Assembly (NCBI GenBank): GCA_024637095.1
Contig: JAGXFV010000018.1
Span: forward strand, 1-64,000
Origin: Actinomycetes bacterium
GTDB taxonomy: Bacteria; Actinomycetota; Thermoleophilia; RBG-16-64-13
Direction of reading: 5' to 3'
DNA length: 64,000 nucleotides
Under the pieces are notes generated by a model that saw only the letters and a program-made list of their open reading frames with translations, was not told where the DNA came from and did not search any database. This document shows, one piece after another, positions 60,356 to 64,000 of this stretch. A program made the translations under genes and the position numbers. Position 1 is the first letter of the stretch. Every line of letters starts with the position of its first letter.

Positions 60356-61240
60356 CTACCGCTTAATCTCCGAAAGCGCGACGAAGCTGTAACCTTCAGC
60401 CTTGAGGTCGGTTATGAGCCGGGACAGGATCTCAGCGGTCTGCCGACTACCTACGTGCATCAGCACTATGGCGCCCGGTTGCAGCTTGTCCAGCACCGTC
60501 TGCCGAATTTGAGAGGGAGTGCGCTCCGGCTTCCAGTCGAGAGTGTCGATCGTCCAGTAGACGCTCACGTAGCCCTGATTGGCCAGCTCCTGGAGCACGC
60601 GGGCGTTGCGGGCACCGAATGGCGGCCTAAACAAGGGGCGCGGATCAGCGGCTCCCAGGGAGGCGAGCAATTCTTCTGTGCGCCTCAACTGATCGCGGAT
60701 GGCCGAGGAGTCCAACTCGGTGAAATCGGGGTGCGAGTAAGAATGGCTGCCAATGGGATGACCCGCATCGATGATCGAGCGGGTGGCCTCGGGGAAGTCC
60801 TCGACGAACTCCCCGGTGAGAAAGAAGGTCGCCGGTACCCCCGTGGACTTCAAGGTAGCCAGAATCTGGAACAGAGGGGCGGGGTCGTAGGCGGCGTCGA
60901 AAGTGAGTGCCACCACCGGCGATTCCGTGGGAACGGTGACATACTCCCGCGGTTCCCCGGCGACCAGGTCACGGCTGGGAACCGTAGTCGGGGCGGCGGT
61001 CGTAGGCGGCTCGGTTGTGTCGGGGGGAGCGGTCGTGGTGGTCGCCTGAACGGAGGTGCTGGTGTCTTCCGCAACCTGCTCGCCCGCGGTGGTCCCGGGT
61101 TCGGCGACCCGTCCTCCCTCGGTATCACCGGACGACCTGTCGAGCAGGCCACCGCAACCCGAGAGCAGAATGACCAACACGATCGACAACAGGGTCAAAA
61201 GGAGACCCGGCAGTCGATTCGCTGTCAGTCGGTGGAGCAT
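60356..61240 (-). CDS. Polysaccharide deacetylase lipoprotein
   Basis: Lipobox LVILLSGCGG; VVALTFDAAYDPAPLFQILATLKSTGVPATFFLTGEF; GSHSYSHPDF; PLFRPPFGARN; Thr-rich linker. Confidence 0.92.
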   Translation of the reverse strand: MLHRLTANRLPGLLLTLLSIVLVILLSGCGGLLDRSSGDTEGGRVAEPGTTAGEQVAEDTSTSVQATTTTAPPDTTEPPTTAAPTTVPSRDLVAGEPREYVTVPTESPVVALTFDAAYDPAPLFQILATLKSTGVPATFFLTGEFVEDFPEATRSIIDAGHPIGSHSYSHPDFTELDSSAIRDQLRRTEELLASLGAADPRPLFRPPFGARNARVLQELANQGYVSVYWTIDTLDWKPERTPSQIRQTVLDKLQPGAIVLMHVGSRQTAEILSRLITDLKAEGYSFVALSEIKR

Positions 61241-61270
61241 TGGCCAAGAGTAGCACCGGTCGATGAAGGG

Positions 61271-61292
61271 GGCGTAACCGACAGGTTACGCC
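61271..61292. terminator. Hairpin between sigma factor and deacetylase
   Basis: GGCGTAACC-GACA-GGTTACGCC perfect 9-bp stem. Confidence 0.6.
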
Positions 61293-61307
61293 GGGGTGCG
61301 GCTCGCT

Positions 61308-62234
61308 CTAGAAGATCTTTTTCGTGAGGATGGCTTTCAGGCGGTCGAGGGCGCGGGTCTGCTCTCGGGATACAGTCCGTTGGGACATCCCCAACTCGTC
61401 TGCGGCCTCTTGCTGGGTCAACCCTTTGAAGAAGAGGAGATAGAGCAATTTCTTGTGAGCCTCCGAGAGTGCTCCCAGAGCGTCGTAGAGCAAAATCCGG
61501 TCCTCGATGGGTAGATTGAAGTTCTCCGGGCGTAGCGCTTTGATCGCGCCCCGGTCCAGCCCATTGGGCACCTCCGCGCCATTATCCTCAAGGGAATGGA
61601 CGTCTATGGAACCGTAGAAGCGGATCAGCTCCAGAATCCCCTCTTCCTGAACATTGACGGCGTCCGCCAACTCCGACATCGTGGGCGAGCGTCCCTGGTC
61701 GCGCAGAAAATCGCCCTGCACCTGTTGGATACGGTCGTACAGGGACTTCGCCCAGCGAGGCTGCCTGACCAACATGTTGTCTCGGAGGTAGTGCCTTACC
61801 TCGCCCTCGACCAGAGGGAAGGCATAAGTGGAAAAGGCGGTTCCCCGCGTGCCGTCGAACCGCTGCGCCGCCTTCAGCAGACCCATTCGGGCGACCTGGA
61901 ACAGATCTTCGTAGGGTTCCTCGGAGCGGGCGAAGCGTTTGAGGACGTAGTGGCAGATCCGTTCGTTCCGGCACAGGAGAACTTCCAGGCACTGCATCCA
62001 ACCGTGATCCTGATATGCACGGGCCAGCTGCTCGTTGGTGAGGTTCTCGAGGGCTGTCGTGTCCGTCGGATCGATGGCGACTTCGAGACGGGTCCGCCTT
62101 GGCTTGAGCACCGCCCGCTTCGCAAGAACCCCCTCAACCGGCGGCAGAGCACGCACGACCGTGTTTGGCAGTGTCGACAACTGGGCTCTACTCAACGAGC
62201 TGGAAGAGGTTGAAGATAGGCAGGTACATCGCAA
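61308..62234 (-). CDS. RNA polymerase sigma factor, SigB/SigF-like
   Basis: YEDLFQVARMGLLKAAQRFDGTRGTAFSTYAFPLVEGEVRHYLRDNMLVRQPRWAKSLYDRIQQV (region 2/3); LTQQEAADELGMSQRTVSREQTRALDRLK (region 4). Start uncertain, likely shorter than 62234. Confidence 0.9.
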   Translation of the reverse strand: MRCTCLSSTSSSSLSRAQLSTLPNTVVRALPPVEGVLAKRAVLKPRRTRLEVAIDPTDTTALENLTNEQLARAYQDHGWMQCLEVLLCRNERICHYVLKRFARSEEPYEDLFQVARMGLLKAAQRFDGTRGTAFSTYAFPLVEGEVRHYLRDNMLVRQPRWAKSLYDRIQQVQGDFLRDQGRSPTMSELADAVNVQEEGILELIRFYGSIDVHSLEDNGAEVPNGLDRGAIKALRPENFNLPIEDRILLYDALGALSEAHKKLLYLLFFKGLTQQEAADELGMSQRTVSREQTRALDRLKAILTKKIF

Positions 62235-63402
62235 CCACGATCAGGCCCACCAGGCCGCCAATAAGGATCATCATGATCGGTTCTATGATCGAGGTGAGCG
62301 ACTTGACCGAGGAATCCACCTCATCCTCGTAGAAGTCGGCGATCTTGTGCAGCATCGTGTCCAATGCGCCGGTTTCCTCACCGATGGCGATCATCTGGGT
62401 CACCATCGGGGGAAACACCTTGACTCGTTCCAGCGGGCGCGCGATCGACTCCCCGCCCTTGACGTTCTCCTTGACCTCTTCCATGGCGTGTTCGACCACC
62501 CGGTTGCCCGAGGTTTTGCCCGTAATGTCAATCGCCTGCAGGATGGGGACACCTGAGGAGACCAGAGTGGCAAGCGTGCGGCTAAACCGCGCAACCACGA
62601 TCTTCTGAATGATGGGACCAAGCTTCATGGGAAGCTTCAGCTTGATGCGGTCCCACACATTGGTGCCTCTGTCGGAATTCTTGAGCTTCTTCAAGCCATA
62701 AGTGGCCAGGAAGAGCGCGGGGAAGATCACGAACCAGAATGATCGGGTGAAGTTGCTGGCTCCCACCATTATCCGGGTGAGCAGCGGGAGTTGACCGCCC
62801 AGGTCATTGTACATCTCGGCGAAGATCGGGATCACGAAGAGGATCAGGCCGAGCATGACCATCACGGCAAAGACGCCGATAAGGATCGGGTAAGTCATGG
62901 CGGACTTGATCGAGCGGCGCAGGCTGTCATCCTTCTCCAGCTGAGTCGCCAGACGCTCCAGCGTTTGATCGAGCACCCCACCGATCTCGCCGGCACGCAC
63001 CATGCTGACGTACAGGCGATCGAAGGCGACCGGATGGCGCTCGACCGAATCCGAGAGGGGCATGCCCGCCTCGACGTCCTGTCGGACGGCGGCGATGACC
63101 TTACGGAAGCGCTTGTTCTCGGTTTGCTCCTCGAGGATATAGAGCGCCCGCAGCAACGCTAGTCCGGCATTGATCATAGTGGCGAACTGGCGCGAGAACA
63201 CAACCTTGTCGCGCAGCTTGATCTTCGTCATGTTCTCGAGGAGCTCGTTGATGTCCGGGAGCCCCTTCTTCTCGTCGATAGAGAGAACGGTCAACCCTCG
63301 GCGGCGAAGCTCAGCGGAAACCGCCGCTTTGGAGACCCCTTCTATCTGGCCAATGCTCTGTCCGCCCCTCACAGGCCTGGCGGTATAAGTAAAGGTGCTC
63401 AC
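62188..63402 (-). CDS. pilC: Type IV pilus inner-membrane protein PilC (GspF family)
   Basis: FSRQFATMINAGLALLRALYILEEQTENKRFRKVI; MVRAGEIGGVLDQTLERLATQLEKDDSLRRSIKSAMTYP; MIAIGEETGALDTMLHKIADFYEDEVDSSVKSLTSIIEPIMMILIGGLVG. Confidence 0.95.
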   Translation of the reverse strand: MSTFTYTARPVRGGQSIGQIEGVSKAAVSAELRRRGLTVLSIDEKKGLPDINELLENMTKIKLRDKVVFSRQFATMINAGLALLRALYILEEQTENKRFRKVIAAVRQDVEAGMPLSDSVERHPVAFDRLYVSMVRAGEIGGVLDQTLERLATQLEKDDSLRRSIKSAMTYPILIGVFAVMVMLGLILFVIPIFAEMYNDLGGQLPLLTRIMVGASNFTRSFWFVIFPALFLATYGLKKLKNSDRGTNVWDRIKLKLPMKLGPIIQKIVVARFSRTLATLVSSGVPILQAIDITGKTSGNRVVEHAMEEVKENVKGGESIARPLERVKVFPPMVTQMIAIGEETGALDTMLHKIADFYEDEVDSSVKSLTSIIEPIMMILIGGLVGLIVVAMYLPIFNLFQLVE

Positions 63403-63418
63403 TCTTCCCTCCTGTTGG

Positions 63419-64000
63419 CTAAGCGGCGCCGGACATCAAGAGCCGGCCTAGATCTTCGGGATTAGAGCTTCGCTGGTCCGCCATCTCCCGACTGATCAGA
63501 TTGCGGCGAACCAGATCCGCCAGTGCGTAATCCATGGTCTGCATGCCGTACTTGGTCCCGGTTTGCATCACGGTGTAGATCTGATGAGTCTTGCCTTCGC
63601 GGATCAGGTTCCGCACAGCGGGAGTGGGCATCAGGATCTCGCAGGCGACGATCCGCCCCCGTCCATCCCGGCGCGGGAGCAGCTGCTGGGTGACGATGCC
63701 CTGAATGGTCGACGCGATCTGCACACGGATCTGCTCCTGCTGATGCGGCGGGAAGACGTCGATCATGCGGTCGATCGTCTGCGGCGCATCCTGGGTGTGC
63801 AGGGTGGCAAACACCAGGTGGCCCGTCTCGGCGGCGGTGAGGGCGGTCTGGATGGTCTCGAGATCTCTCAGCTCGCCGATGAGGATCACGTCGGGATCCT
63901 GCCTGAGCACCGACTTGAGTGCTCGGGCGAAGGACTGAGTGTCCGCCCCGACTTCGCGCTGATTGATCACGCAGCCCTTGTGGGCGTGAAGGAACTCGAT
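63419..64000 (-). CDS. pilT: Type IV pilus twitching ATPase PilT (N-terminus outside window)
   Basis: [61 protein letters not shown]; frame continues off the edge ([16 protein letters not shown]). Confidence 0.95.
   Translation of the reverse strand: MEFLHAHKGCVINQREVGADTQSFARALKSVLRQDPDVILIGELRDLETIQTALTAAETGHLVFATLHTQDAPQTIDRMIDVFPPHQQEQIRVQIASTIQGIVTQQLLPRRDGRGRIVACEILMPTPAVRNLIREGKTHQIYTVMQTGTKYGMQTMDYALADLVRRNLISREMADQRSSNPEDLGRLLMSGAA

Overview
This is a high-GC (actinobacterial-looking) chromosomal housekeeping region. It opens in the 3' part of a 23S rRNA gene, followed by 5S rRNA. Next come dapA, a zinc-ribbon thioredoxin and a type IV pilus block (pilD, pilM, pilN, pilO, lipoprotein). 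Then follow aroC-aroK-aroB-aroQ-pepP-efp, a carboxyltransferase/AccB fusion with accC, an Asp23-family gene, nusB, dxs, tlyA, nadK, recN, pyrG, a peptidase, a NUDIX gene, ald, xerD and a deoB-PNP fusion. After these are an SLH protein, a DHH-CBS-tRNA nucleotidyltransferase, an M50 protease, scpA, scpB, an rsuA-family gene, aroH-hisC-aroF-tyrA-aroA-cmk-plsC-ispH-der-plsY-gpsA, tRNA-Pro(GGG) and a ManC/ManB fusion. The last part holds DUF881-DUF1290-DUF881, VanW, MglA/Roadblock/DUF4388, and a gcvH - RsiG-like - small ORF - GarA-like - MerR - apt cluster. It ends with a disrupted DUF1638 gene, two polysaccharide deacetylases, a SigB/F-type sigma factor, pilC and pilT (cut by the window edge). I saw no CRISPR array, transposase or prophage. 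The best leads are: (i) a small RsiG-like anti-sigma / c-di-GMP-binding candidate inserted in a gcvH-garA-ftsR-like locus; (ii) a minus-strand microtranscript with a 16-nt extended anti-16S (SD) match; (iii) a VanW gene whose only well-placed start is ATC; (iv) a phosphopentomutase-PNP fusion; (v) a carboxyltransferase-AccB fusion in the efp-accB-accC position; (vi) a DUF1638 gene broken at an 11-bp palindrome. All calls come from reading the translations and DNA; no database search was run.
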